Origin: Methylophilus sp. 14
GTDB taxonomy: Bacteria > Pseudomonadota > Gammaproteobacteria > Burkholderiales > Methylophilaceae
Assembly: GCF_015354345.1 (NCBI RefSeq)
Contig: NZ_JADKYS010000001.1
Span: 682,001-746,000, forward strand
Direction: 5' to 3'
Length of the DNA: 64,000 bases
Part shown: one piece after another, positions 56,418-64,000 of the stretch
How the letters are laid out: each line of letters starts with the position of its first letter
How positions within the stretch are numbered: position 1 is the first letter of the stretch
Made by a program: the position numbers and the translations under genes
The notes under the pieces: generated by a model
The model's database searches: none
What the model saw: only the letters and a program-made list of their open reading frames with translations
Told to the model about the DNA's origin: nothing

Positions 56418-57089
56418 TTACGCGGTGGTGCTGACGACATTGCCCGTCGGGCCGCGATGTTGCATGCTGGTAGAGAGCGCTTGTAAAAAGCCACTCAGGC
56501 TGGCATTGTCGCTGCTGCCACCCAGAGCACTCACCAGTGACTGAAAGCTGCTTTGCAGGTCGCTGGAGGTGCCATCTGAGCTGGTATCCGTGCTTGTGCT
56601 ATCCGCTGTGCTGTCACTGCTCAAAGAAGCAATCAGGCTTTGCAATTTCGATTCCATGCCATGTCCACCATAAGGCGGTGGTGGCGGCATCCCCTGTGCT
56701 GCACTCGTCGCTTCTGTGTCACTCTCGCTACTCTCCGTACTACTGCTGTCTGTTGTGCCCTGTGATTGCAAGGCGCTGATCAGGTTTTGTAAAAAACTAT
56801 TCAGTGCACTGGCGGCATCTGTCGTGCTATCGCTGCTTGTAGTGGTGCCTGTGCCGTCCGTGCTGCTCGTTGTACTGCTGGTGCCAGATTGCCCGAAAAT
56901 AGACTCCAGGCCACCTTCAATGCCCGCACTTTTTAATGCCGAGTCAATGGCGCCCAGCAAGCCGCCGCCATCTTTACCCTGACCTTCGCCATCCGGTGGT
57001 GGCGGTGGAGGTTGCATGCCGTTGCGTTGGCCGACCTGCGAAAATGATTGAACAGCACTGCTACTACTAAGTGAACTGATAGATGTCAT
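56418..57089 (-). CDS. Ser/Thr-rich protein with polyproline segments
   Basis: A 223-residue low-complexity protein. MTSISSLSSSSAVQSFSQ opens it. PPPPPP lies near residue 30 and AQGMPPPPPYGG near residue 137. Two similar helices (SFLQNLISALQSQG and SFQSLVSALGGSS) are set in Ser/Thr/Asp-rich stretches. There is no signal peptide, membrane helix or EF-hand loop. N-terminus and AQGMPPPPP element match the EF-hand protein at 19260-19895. I use ATG 57089 with GGAG upstream. The function is unknown. Confidence 0.75.
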   Translation of the reverse strand: MTSISSLSSSSAVQSFSQVGQRNGMQPPPPPPDGEGQGKDGGGLLGAIDSALKSAGIEGGLESIFGQSGTSSTTSSTDGTGTTTSSDSTTDAASALNSFLQNLISALQSQGTTDSSSTESSESDTEATSAAQGMPPPPPYGGHGMESKLQSLIASLSSDSTADSTSTDTSSDGTSSDLQSSFQSLVSALGGSSDNASLSGFLQALSTSMQHRGPTGNVVSTTA

Positions 57090-57231
57090 GATGAGAGCTC
57101 CGTAAATTTTAATCCGTAAATGTTTAAGGTTCAGGACTGATGTGATTGCACGCAATCCATCGTGTTGACTGAACAGTGCCAGATTAAAGCGGAGTGTTAC
57201 TTTTCTATTGCTTGAAAAAACACAAAAAGTC

Positions 57232-57260
57232 TTTATAAATCAGTTATTTAAATGTATCAA
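57232..57260 (-). promoter_or_regulatory. Promoter of the Ser/Thr-rich gene, -35 inside a palindrome
   Basis: On the minus strand TTGATA (57260-57255) and TATAAA (57237-57232) are 17 bases apart. The -35 lies within the palindrome at 57253-57268. The transcript would carry a leader of about 135 nt. Confidence 0.55.
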
Positions 57261-57297
57261 TTGATACAAATGGCCCTGGATTGTATCAATTGATACA
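57253..57297. promoter_or_regulatory. Twin palindromic operators TGTATCAATTGATACA
   Basis: Two identical 16-bp perfect palindromes at 57253-57268 and 57282-57297, 29 bases centre to centre. A partial third, TGTATACA, is at 57310-57317. Each full copy covers the -35 of one of two divergent promoters, the geometry of a repressor that silences both. The whole 311-base interval (57090-57400) has no gene. Confidence 0.65.
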
Positions 57298-57317
57298 TTT
57301 GCCGGGTTTTGTATACA
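57290..57317 (+). promoter_or_regulatory. Promoter of the exonuclease gene, -35 inside a palindrome
   Basis: TTGATA (57290-57295) and TATACA (57312-57317) are 16 bases apart. The -35 lies in the second palindrome. Confidence 0.45.
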
Positions 57318-57400
57318 CACTCCGCGTGGAAAACAAGGTTTTCTGGTGTAAGCATGGGTGCTGTGCTATTTTAAAAAACAATTTTTCTACGGATACGCAC

Positions 57401-58171
57401 ATGCTAAGTTTGGTGTTTGATATTGAAACTATCCCCGATGTGGATGGAATACGTCAGTTACATGATCTGCCAGCCAGTTTGAGCGATGCGGATGTGGCGA
57501 ATATTGCTTTTCACCAACGTCGACAGCAGAACGGGACTGATTTCCTGCCACATCATTTGCAACGCGTGTGTGCGATTTCTTGCGCTTTGCGCGAGGGCAA
57601 CCAGTTTCGCGTATGGACGCTGGGCGATGAGCAGTCGAGCGAGGCGGAAATGATTCAGCGTTTTTTCGATGGCATCGAAAAATACACGCCCAACCTCGTG
57701 AGCTGGAATGGCGGTGGCTTTGACTTGCCAGTGCTGCATTACCGCGCCATGGTGCACGGCATCGCCGCGCCGCGTTATTGGGACCTGGGTGAGGACGACA
57801 AAGACTTCAAGTGGAACAACTACATCAGCCGTTACCACATGCGCCACCTGGATTTAATGGATGTGCTGGCCATGTATAGCGGCCGCGCTAATGCGCCGCT
57901 GGATCAAATGGCGCAGCTATGCGGTTTCCCTGGCAAACTGGGCATGGATGGCAGCAAGGTGTGGCAGGCTTATTTGAACGGTGAAGTGAAAGCGATTCGT
58001 GATTATTGCGAAACCGATGTCGCCAACACGCATCTGGTGTATTTGCGCTTTCTTAAAATGCGCGGTCATTTGAATGAGGCTAACTACGCCGCAGAAATCC
58101 AGTTGGTACGTGAGACGCTATCTGGTTACGATGGGGAGCACTGGCAGCAGTTTATGGCGGCTTGGGCTTGA
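57401..58171 (+). CDS. Predicted PolB-like 3'-5' exonuclease
   Basis: A 256-residue DnaQ-fold exonuclease of the DNA_pol_B_exo2 group. Exo I is LVFDIETIPDVDG, Exo II is LVSWNGGGFDLPVLHYRA, and Exo III is IRDYCETDVANTHLVYLRF. Its place in DNA metabolism is not established. I use the ATG at 57401 because MLSLVFDIETIPD is the family start; the frame is open 120 bases upstream through the operator region. A long imperfect inverted repeat follows the stop. Confidence 0.9.
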   Translation: MLSLVFDIETIPDVDGIRQLHDLPASLSDADVANIAFHQRRQQNGTDFLPHHLQRVCAISCALREGNQFRVWTLGDEQSSEAEMIQRFFDGIEKYTPNLVSWNGGGFDLPVLHYRAMVHGIAAPRYWDLGEDDKDFKWNNYISRYHMRHLDLMDVLAMYSGRANAPLDQMAQLCGFPGKLGMDGSKVWQAYLNGEVKAIRDYCETDVANTHLVYLRFLKMRGHLNEANYAAEIQLVRETLSGYDGEHWQQFMAAWA

Positions 58172-58194
58172 GAGGTATAAAAATCTTAATTGAT

Positions 58195-58270
58195 TACCGC
58201 CGATCAACGCAGATACACGCCGATAAAACCTTGAAATTGCATGTGTACTCATCGGCGTTTATCGGCGGTT
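58195..58270. repeat. Long imperfect inverted repeat (REP-like)
   Basis: ACCGCCGATCAACGC pairs with GCGTTTATCGGCGGT (one mismatch). GAT/ATC extends it, around a 36-base loop that holds another CGCCGATAAA. Tandem CGCCGATAAA-like words suggest a dispersed extragenic repeat family that also serves as terminator between converging genes. Confidence 0.6.
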
Positions 58271-58280
58271 AAAGCCTTTT

Positions 58281-58769
58281 TTACGGTGTTTCAGTGGCAG
58301 GCGCTTCAGGTTCCGCAGCATCGTCAGCCACCGGCTCTACCGTATCTTCATCAATCTTGTTTTTCCAGTTCAGGATCACGCGTTGATGCTTTTTGGCGTC
58401 ATGGCTAAAACGGTAACGCTGTTCGCTACCGAGGTAGCTGGCGACTGCCTGGTATTTGCCGCTAGGCAAGTTTAGCAATAGCCTGGGCGCGGCGTGTTCC
58501 AGTGCAAACACGGTCTGGTTCTTGCTGTCAGTGATGCTGAGGTTGACATCGTCAATCACGCGGCCAGCTTTGCCTTCAGAAAACAGGAAATACAGGTTGA
58601 ATTGCTTTTTAAAGGACTCCATGGCGTCGACTTCTTCTGAGCCTATGCCACCCGTGACATAGTCCACCCCGTGGGCATCTTGCTGGATAGTCACTTCATC
58701 AGCAATACAGAAGGACGAAGAAAAAAGTGCTACCACCAGTGTCGTGGTTAAGCGCCATTGTTTAAGCAT
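58281..58769 (-). CDS. Small secreted protein of unknown function
   Basis: A 162-residue exported protein: signal ending SSSFCIADEV, a beta-rich middle (VNLSITDSKNQTVFALEHAAPRLLLNLPSGKYQAVAS) that looks like a carboxypeptidase-regulatory or transthyretin-like fold, and an acidic Ala/Pro/Glu tail. ATG 58769 sits 6 bases after GGAG. I do not recognise a specific family. It diverges from rlmD. Confidence 0.7.
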   Translation of the reverse strand: MLKQWRLTTTLVVALFSSSFCIADEVTIQQDAHGVDYVTGGIGSEEVDAMESFKKQFNLYFLFSEGKAGRVIDDVNLSITDSKNQTVFALEHAAPRLLLNLPSGKYQAVASYLGSEQRYRFSHDAKKHQRVILNWKNKIDEDTVEPVADDAAEPEAPATETP

Positions 58770-58836
58770 CACAGACTCCTTATTTTGATTGGTTTGCTGG
58801 GTGATTGTATGCCCAATTCAGGTAAAATAACAGGTT

Positions 58837-60210
58837 ATGAGAAATAACCGTCAAAGATCCTCCAACCTGTCGTCTGCCGCCAGGGCCGCGCAGACTCCCC
58901 GCATTGCCACCATTGAATCCCTGGACCAGGAAGGTCGCGGGGTCACCCACGTCGATGGCAAAGTCATTTTCATTGAAGGTGCGTTGCCGTTTGAAGAGGT
59001 GAAGTTTGTCTCGCATCACGTCAAGGCGACCTATGAGTTGGCGACGACGGTCGAGGTGTTGAAACAGTCCAGCCAGCGCGTGACGCCCGGCTGTGCCTAT
59101 TTTGGCACTTGCGGGGGTTGCGCCATGCAGCATCTGGAGTTTTCTGCGCAAGTGGCGGCCAAACAGCGCATGCTGGAAGCTGATTTATGGCACATCGGCC
59201 GTGTGCGCGCCGAGAAAGTCCTGCCACCGATCCAGGGGACGCCATGGCATTACCGCCACAAGGCACGCCTGCGTGTGCGCTATGTGGAGAAAAAAGGCGG
59301 CGTGCTGGTGGGCTTTAATGAAAAAGGCACCAGCTATGTGACTTTTATGGATAGCTGTGAAGTGCTGACGCAACCGGTGTCTGACCTGATTGTGCCGTTG
59401 AAAGCGTTAATCGGCCAGCTGTCTATCAAGCAGGCTTTGCCGCAGATTGAACTGGCAGTGGGTGAAGATGCGACGGTGCTGGTGTTCCGTATTATGGAAG
59501 CTCTGACTGATGCCGATATCGCTTTGCTGCAAACGTTTGAAGAAACACACGGTGCCCAGGTGTGGACGCAAACCAAGGGCCCGGACACAGTGAAGCCGCT
59601 GTTTGGGCATGGTGACAAGCTGCATTACAGTTTGCCTGAGTTTAACCTGCAATATCCGTTTAGCCCGATTGAATTTACCCAGGTCAACCCGGCGATTAAC
59701 CGTGTCATGATCCGTCGCGCCATGCAGCTGTTACAGCCGCAAGCCGGTGAGCGTATTGCCGACTTTTTCTGTGGTTTGGGTAACTTTACGCTGCCGATTG
59801 CACGCAGTGGTGCCAGCGTCTATGGCGTTGAGGGGTCGCAGGCATTGGTGAAACGTGCGGTAGAAAATGCACAACTCAATGGTGTCAGCAATGTTGAGTT
59901 TGCTGAGTCTGATTTGTTTGATATGACGCCGGAGTCGTTGCAGGCGTTAGGTGCCTTTGACAAGTGGCTGGTAGACCCGCCGCGCGATGGGGCAATTGAA
60001 CTGATCAAGTCACTGCCAGATGCAGAAGATAGCAACGCTGGCCATGCGCCATCACGTATTGTCTACGTGTCCTGCAACCCGGCGACGCTGGCGCGCGATG
60101 CGGCAATCCTGACGCAATCCAAAGGCTATCGCCTGCAAGCGGCTGGCGTGATGAACATGTTCCCGCATACGGCGCATGTTGAATCTATCGCGATTTTTGA
60201 GAAAATTTAA
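58837..60210 (+). CDS. rlmD: 23S rRNA (uracil-1939-C5)-methyltransferase
   Basis: A 457-residue SAM- and [4Fe-4S]-dependent enzyme that makes m5U1939 in 23S rRNA. An N-terminal TRAM domain ([25 protein letters not shown]) precedes the Fe-S cysteines in [16 protein letters not shown]. The SAM motif is [16 protein letters not shown]. The catalytic region is [10 protein letters not shown] with nucleophile Cys in [15 protein letters not shown] peptide-binding protein gene follows after 4 bases. Confidence 0.95.
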   Translation: MRNNRQRSSNLSSAARAAQTPRIATIESLDQEGRGVTHVDGKVIFIEGALPFEEVKFVSHHVKATYELATTVEVLKQSSQRVTPGCAYFGTCGGCAMQHLEFSAQVAAKQRMLEADLWHIGRVRAEKVLPPIQGTPWHYRHKARLRVRYVEKKGGVLVGFNEKGTSYVTFMDSCEVLTQPVSDLIVPLKALIGQLSIKQALPQIELAVGEDATVLVFRIMEALTDADIALLQTFEETHGAQVWTQTKGPDTVKPLFGHGDKLHYSLPEFNLQYPFSPIEFTQVNPAINRVMIRRAMQLLQPQAGERIADFFCGLGNFTLPIARSGASVYGVEGSQALVKRAVENAQLNGVSNVEFAESDLFDMTPESLQALGAFDKWLVDPPRDGAIELIKSLPDAEDSNAGHAPSRIVYVSCNPATLARDAAILTQSKGYRLQAAGVMNMFPHTAHVESIAIFEKI

Positions 60211-60214
60211 CGCG

Positions 60215-61666
60215 ATGGGCAAAATGTTGCGCCGGTTATTGCCGGGGGTGCTGCTAGCGTGGGCGTTGAGTGGCTGCCAGCACGCTGACGAACCGCGTTC
60301 ACTGGTGTTTGCCGTTGCGCAGGCGCCGGTGAACCTGGATCCACGTTATGCGACCGATGCAGCTTCTGAGCGTATCAATCGCTTGCTTTACCAGCGCCTG
60401 GTGGAGTTTGACAGCCGCTCGCGCGAAGTACCGGGGTTGGCGACCTGGCAAATGCGCGATGCCACGCATTACCGCTTCCAGTTATCCCAAGTTGCCACAT
60501 TTCACGATGGCCAGCCTTTGACAGCTACCGATGTGAAAGCGACTTACGATAGTTTGCTGCAATTGAAAGACTCGCCGCACACGGCAGAATTCAGGCATAT
60601 CCAGCAGATTACAACGCTGGATGCCAACACCATAGATTTTGAACTGAGTCGCCCGGATCCGCATTTTGCTGCGCGCTTGATGGTGGGCATTTTGCCCGCA
60701 CGGCTGATTGCCGCCGGGCATGACTTTGGCCATGCGCCGGTAGGCAGCGGACCATTTAAACTGGATCGCTGGCAATCGGCATTGCAGTTGCAGCGCTTGA
60801 GTGATGGCCTCAAGGTGCGCTTTGACGAAGTCAAAGACCCCAATGTGCGGGTGCTTAAACTCAAGCGTGGCGAGGCCGATTTGATCCAGGGCGACTTGCC
60901 GCCAGAACTGGTCAAATATCTGCAAAAACAAGCCAATATCACGGTAAAAACTGGGGTAGGTGCCAATTACTCTTATCTCGGCTTGAATGTGCAGGCCGAT
61001 TTTCTGCGTGATGTGCGCGTCAGGCGCGCGATTGCCTATGCGATTGATACCCAGGCGATTATTGATAAAGTCATGGTTAGCCATAGCCGACAGGCCAGTG
61101 CGATCTTGCCGCCTGAGCATTATGCAGGCAATGCGGCCTTGCAGCCTTATACCTATCAACCAGCCTTGGCCAGGCAATTATTGCAGTCTGCAGGCATCAA
61201 GTTACCACTGACGCTGATTTATAAAACCAGCACCGATCCGCAGCGCGTCAGGCTGGCGACGATTTTGCAGGCACAAATGCAAGAGGCGGGCATAGACCTG
61301 CAAATCAAGAGCCTGGATTGGGGCACTTTTTTTGCCGATGTGCAAAAAGGTAATTTTCAGTTGTATGGCCTGACCTGGGTGGGTATTAAAACACCTGAGA
61401 TTTATAGCAAGGTGTTTGCCTCTAACAGTTTGCCGCCACAAGGGTTTAACCGAGGTCGTTATCAAGATGGCGTGCTGGATCAATTATTGGCAAAAGAAGA
61501 TTGGCCAGCGGTGACACAGCGCATTCATGGTCAATTGCCAGTGATTCCGCTGTGGTATGAGGGGCAGTTTGTCGCTTATCGCGACACGATTTCGGCTTAC
61601 CAGCCCATGCCAGACGGCAACCTGGATGGCCTGGCACACGTGGCGTTTAAATCAGCTAAAAACTAG
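60215..61666 (+). CDS. Peptide ABC transporter substrate-binding lipoprotein
   Basis: A 483-residue SBP_bac_5 family protein. It has a lipoprotein signal with lipobox ALSGC, then VFAVAQAPVNLDPRYATDAASERI and later FHDGQPLTATDVKATYDSLL and GANYSYLGLNVQADFLRDVRVRRAIAYAID split near residue 265. It would bind peptides in the periplasm. The matching permease genes start 1.3 kb downstream beyond an opposing gene. The ATG at 60215 follows the rlmD stop by 4 bases. Confidence 0.9.
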   Translation: MGKMLRRLLPGVLLAWALSGCQHADEPRSLVFAVAQAPVNLDPRYATDAASERINRLLYQRLVEFDSRSREVPGLATWQMRDATHYRFQLSQVATFHDGQPLTATDVKATYDSLLQLKDSPHTAEFRHIQQITTLDANTIDFELSRPDPHFAARLMVGILPARLIAAGHDFGHAPVGSGPFKLDRWQSALQLQRLSDGLKVRFDEVKDPNVRVLKLKRGEADLIQGDLPPELVKYLQKQANITVKTGVGANYSYLGLNVQADFLRDVRVRRAIAYAIDTQAIIDKVMVSHSRQASAILPPEHYAGNAALQPYTYQPALARQLLQSAGIKLPLTLIYKTSTDPQRVRLATILQAQMQEAGIDLQIKSLDWGTFFADVQKGNFQLYGLTWVGIKTPEIYSKVFASNSLPPQGFNRGRYQDGVLDQLLAKEDWPAVTQRIHGQLPVIPLWYEGQFVAYRDTISAYQPMPDGNLDGLAHVAFKSAKN

Positions 61667-61684
61667 CGCTTGCTGTGGGCATGG

Positions 61685-62374
61685 TCACGGGTTAACGCCA
61701 AACCAGTGGCCGATGAGTGCGGTGACCGCCATGGCGAGTGCGCCCCAAATGACGACGCGACTGACGCTTTTGACAACGCTGGCACCTCCGGTACGCGCCG
61801 CAACAATCCCCAGCAGGGCTAAAAAGGGCAGGGTGCTGACCGTCAACCAGGTTTGCGCTTGCGTATGCGGCGCCAGCCAGGCTGTGATGAGCGGCAATAT
61901 CGCGCCACTGGCAAAGGCCAGCGCCGAGGCCAGAGCCGCTTGTAATGGCTGGGCCTGATTGATGTCATGCAAGCCCAGCTCATCACGTGCATGCGCCGCC
62001 AGTGAGTCATGCTGTGACAGCGCTTGTGCCACTTGTTTAGCCAGCTCAGGCGATAAGCCGCGCTGGATATAAATGCTAGTCAGCTCCCGCAATTCACTTT
62101 CCGGATTTTCCTTTAACTCTTCGGCTTCACGGGCGAGGTCTGCATGTTCGATATCGGTTTGTGAGCTCACTGACACATATTCACCTGCGGCCATGGAGAG
62201 CGCACCTGCAACCAGCCCGGCGACGCCTGTCATCAGCAAAGCCTGGTGAGTTGCTCCGGCGGCGGTCACCCCCATGAGCAGGCTGGCGGTAGAAATAATG
62301 CCATCGTTGGCACCCAGCACGGCCGCGCGCAACCAGCCGCTGCGTTGTAAAAAGTGTAATTCGTGATGTGCCAT
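61685..62374 (-). CDS. VIT1/CCC1-family iron/manganese transporter
   Basis: A 229-residue membrane protein with five helices. LRAAVLGANDGIISTASLLMGV and LSMAAGEYVSVSSQTDIEHADL are family hallmarks, with the cytosolic metal-binding helices between helices 2 and 3 (ELTSIYIQRGLSPELAKQVA). It moves Fe2+/Mn2+ out of the cytosol in relatives. It lies opposite to and between the parts of the peptide transporter locus. Confidence 0.92.
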   Translation of the reverse strand: MAHHELHFLQRSGWLRAAVLGANDGIISTASLLMGVTAAGATHQALLMTGVAGLVAGALSMAAGEYVSVSSQTDIEHADLAREAEELKENPESELRELTSIYIQRGLSPELAKQVAQALSQHDSLAAHARDELGLHDINQAQPLQAALASALAFASGAILPLITAWLAPHTQAQTWLTVSTLPFLALLGIVAARTGGASVVKSVSRVVIWGALAMAVTALIGHWFGVNP

Positions 62375-62501
62375 ATGGTGACCTTGAATAAAGCGATAAA
62401 TGAAATAAACAAGTGATTTGATGGGATTTTAATGGAATTTGTGTTGCCAGATAGCGTGTTGCATCAAATCTCCGACTAGAACAAGCAAATCGCTTAGAAT
62501 A

Positions 62502-62996
62502 ATGGCTATGCATATTGAAATTTCTATCCCGGCACAAACGCTGACCTTGTTTGACGACAATGGCGGACAAGTCACGCGCTACGCCGTCTCGACGGCAGCC
62601 AATGGTGTCGGCTGTGTGAAAAACAGTGGTTGTACGCCGCTGGGAGCACACATTATTCGTGCCAAAATCGGTGGCGGGGCGGCGGCAAATACGGTGTTTG
62701 TCGGCAGGCGCGCCACCGGTGAAATATTTACGCCAGATTTAAAGTTGCAGTTCCCTGACCGCGACTGGATACTCACGCGTATTCTTTGGTTGAGCGGCAC
62801 TGAGCCTGGCAAAAACCGCCTGGGCAATGTGGATACCATGCAGCGTTATATTTATATCCATGGCACGCCCGATGCGACCGAGTTAGGCGTGCCTGGGTCG
62901 CATGGTTGCGTGCGTATGCGTAATGCGGATCTGATTGAATTGTTCGACCAAGTGCCGCTGGGTACTACCGTGAATATTTGCGCGGCGGATGATTAA
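62502..62996 (+). CDS. Leaderless YkuD L,D-transpeptidase/carboxypeptidase
   Basis: A 164-residue YkuD-domain protein with no signal peptide. The active-site block reads YIHGTPDATELGVPGSHGCVRM, with the His and catalytic Cys in place. The N-terminus is HIEISIPAQTLTLFDDNGG. Most YkuD enzymes are exported; cytoplasmic ones such as Acinetobacter ElsL are L,D-carboxypeptidases of murein recycling. Its stop overlaps the start of the peptide permease (ATGATTAA), so the two are coupled. A second ATG at 62508 is possible. Confidence 0.88.
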   Translation: MAMHIEISIPAQTLTLFDDNGGQVTRYAVSTAANGVGCVKNSGCTPLGAHIIRAKIGGGAAANTVFVGRRATGEIFTPDLKLQFPDRDWILTRILWLSGTEPGKNRLGNVDTMQRYIYIHGTPDATELGVPGSHGCVRMRNADLIELFDQVPLGTTVNICAADD

Positions 62997-63900
62997 GCGC
63001 TTTGCTACATTAGTGCCGGTGGTCTTCGGGGTGTTGTGCCTGACCTTTGCCTTGCTGCATCTGGTGCCGGGCGACCCGGTTGACGTCATGCTCGGTGAGT
63101 CAGCCAGCGCGGCTGACCGTACTGCACTGAAAGCACAACTGGGGCTGGATCAACCAGTGTTGGTGCAGTTTGGCCAATACGTGATGCATTTGCTGCACGG
63201 CGATTTTGGCGCCTCTATCCATACCCAAACACCGATTTCGCAATTGTTATGGCAAGCCTACCCGGCAACCTTATTGCTGGCTGTGGTTGCATTAACGATT
63301 GGGCTGTCTATAGGTATTCCATTAGGCATCTGGTCTGCGCTCAAAGCCGGGCATTGGCAAGATGTGATGATCACCATGCTCAGTATCCGTCTGGCAGCCA
63401 TGCCTGCCTTCTGGCTAGGGCCGGTGCTAATGTTAGTGTTGGCGGTATGGCTGGGGTGGTTGCCGGTGAGCGGCATGACTAGCCCGCTGACCATCGTGTT
63501 ACCTGCATTAACACTCGGCCTCGGTTTGAGCGCTATTTTGACCCGCATGACGCGTACCAGCCTGCTGGAGGTGTTGAGTGAAGATTATATTCGCACCGCG
63601 CGTGCCAAAGGCTTGAGCGAGCGGCAAGTATTACTCAAGCACGCATTACGCGCTGCCTTATTGCCGTTGGTGACCATTGTTGGTTTGCAAATGGGCAGTT
63701 TGCTGGCCGGTGCGGTGATTACCGAAACCATTTTTAGCTGGAACGGCATCGGCCGTTTGCTGGTAGACAGCATAGAAAAACGCGATTACCCAGTGACGCA
63801 AGCCTGTGTGCTGGTGGTGGCGTTAAGCTATGTGCTGATTAATCAGGCAACAGACCTGGTCTATCGCTGGCTGGATCCGCGCACGCGGGGCACACAATGA
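62989..63900 (+). CDS. Peptide ABC transporter permease (DppB/OppB type)
   Basis: A 303-residue inner-membrane permease with six helices. The N-terminal VPVVFGVLCLTFALLHLVPGDPVDVMLGE is typical of OppB/DppB. The EAA loop reads EVLSEDYIRTARAKGLSERQVLLKHALRAALLP over about residues 205-235. It overlaps the YkuD gene at its start and the next permease at its stop (ATGA). Confidence 0.94.
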   Translation: MIKRFATLVPVVFGVLCLTFALLHLVPGDPVDVMLGESASAADRTALKAQLGLDQPVLVQFGQYVMHLLHGDFGASIHTQTPISQLLWQAYPATLLLAVVALTIGLSIGIPLGIWSALKAGHWQDVMITMLSIRLAAMPAFWLGPVLMLVLAVWLGWLPVSGMTSPLTIVLPALTLGLGLSAILTRMTRTSLLEVLSEDYIRTARAKGLSERQVLLKHALRAALLPLVTIVGLQMGSLLAGAVITETIFSWNGIGRLLVDSIEKRDYPVTQACVLVVALSYVLINQATDLVYRWLDPRTRGTQ

Positions 63901-64000
63901 AAACGTTTGCGTTGCTCACCCTGGGGTTTTGGCTGCTGGCCGTGATGCTGGGCCATGCCATTGGCTTAAATCCCAACCAGATTGACCTCGATGCCATTCT
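63897..64000 (+). CDS. Peptide ABC transporter permease (DppC/OppC type), partial
   Basis: The start of a second permease, cut by the window edge. It opens MKTFALLTLGFWLLAVM, a first membrane helix, then LNPNQIDLDAI, which matches the LxPxxIDL region at the beginning of DppC/OppC proteins. The ATG overlaps the stop of the first permease. Confidence 0.8.
   Translation, partial: MKTFALLTLGFWLLAVMLGHAIGLNPNQIDLDAI

Overview
The window looks like the chromosome of a betaproteobacterium, most likely of the family Methylophilaceae (Methylophilus/Methylovorus/Methylotenera-like). This is an inference. It rests on classic beta/gamma gene orders (maf-rng, pilT-pilU beside yggS-proC-yggT, pyrR-pyrB-inactive pyrC, thrS-infC-rpmI-rplT-pheST-ihfA-merR), on two PEP-CTERM surface proteins, and on the overall protein character. 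No 16S gene or methylotrophy gene is present to fix the genus. Most of the window is dense core genome. Intergenic spaces are short and often hold one hairpin shared by two converging genes.

Layout: 1-0.5 kb is an AT-rich edge with a small secreted Cys-rich protein gene that appears frameshifted. 0.5-4.6 kb holds a MutT/ThiE-like fusion, a DUF815 ATPase, maf and rng. 4.6-9.0 kb holds yggT-proC-yggS reading left, with pilT-pilU reading right. 9.1-14.7 kb is one long leftward run: a catalytically degenerate dihydroorotase, pyrB, pyrR, ruvX, yqgE, a ribB with a dead ribA domain, and ribE. 14.8-18.3 kb reads right (zinc peptidase, ADP-ribose pyrophosphatase, NAD-binding epimerase-like protein, lytic transglycosylase). 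A 2OG-Fe(II) oxygenase, tRNA-Val(GAC) and an EF-hand protein follow. 20.1-27.7 kb is the translation/IHF cluster, with infC starting at a rare codon. It ends in tRNA-Pro(GGG).

Downstream of tRNA-Pro (27.85-30.7 kb) lies a small AT-rich accessory segment. It has decayed tRNA 3' ends, a small membrane protein, and two PEP-CTERM genes carried on a duplicated promoter-gene-terminator module. 30.7-43.5 kb contains two GGDEF-EAL proteins, an RpfE-like protein next to recJ, rluB, prmB, dapE, an ArsC/Spx-like protein, dapD and an M48 lipoprotein. 43.6-52 kb has kup, xseA, an SLT lytic enzyme with a Sel1-like repeat, dsbB, a cytosolic 5'-nucleotidase, a secreted Cys-rich protein and a diguanylate cyclase.

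52-56.4 kb is cysM followed by ydbH-ynbE-ydbL, an envelope lipid-homeostasis module. 56.4-58.2 kb has a Ser/Thr/Pro-rich protein diverging from a PolB-type 3'-5' exonuclease. Between them two identical palindromes each overlap a candidate -35 box. 58.3-64 kb has a small secreted protein, rlmD, a peptide ABC transporter (binding protein, permease, start of a second permease), a VIT1-family transporter and a leaderless YkuD enzyme translationally coupled to the permease.

The most interesting signals are: the shared GATACA half-sites near two proline/serine-rich proteins that share short motifs; the duplicated PEP-CTERM modules beside tRNA debris; the YkuD enzyme fused into a peptide-uptake operon (suggesting murein-peptide recycling); two pyrimidine/riboflavin enzymes that have lost catalytic residues; and a hairpin touching the start codon of the ArsC/Spx-like gene. 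I found no CRISPR array, insertion sequence or intact prophage.
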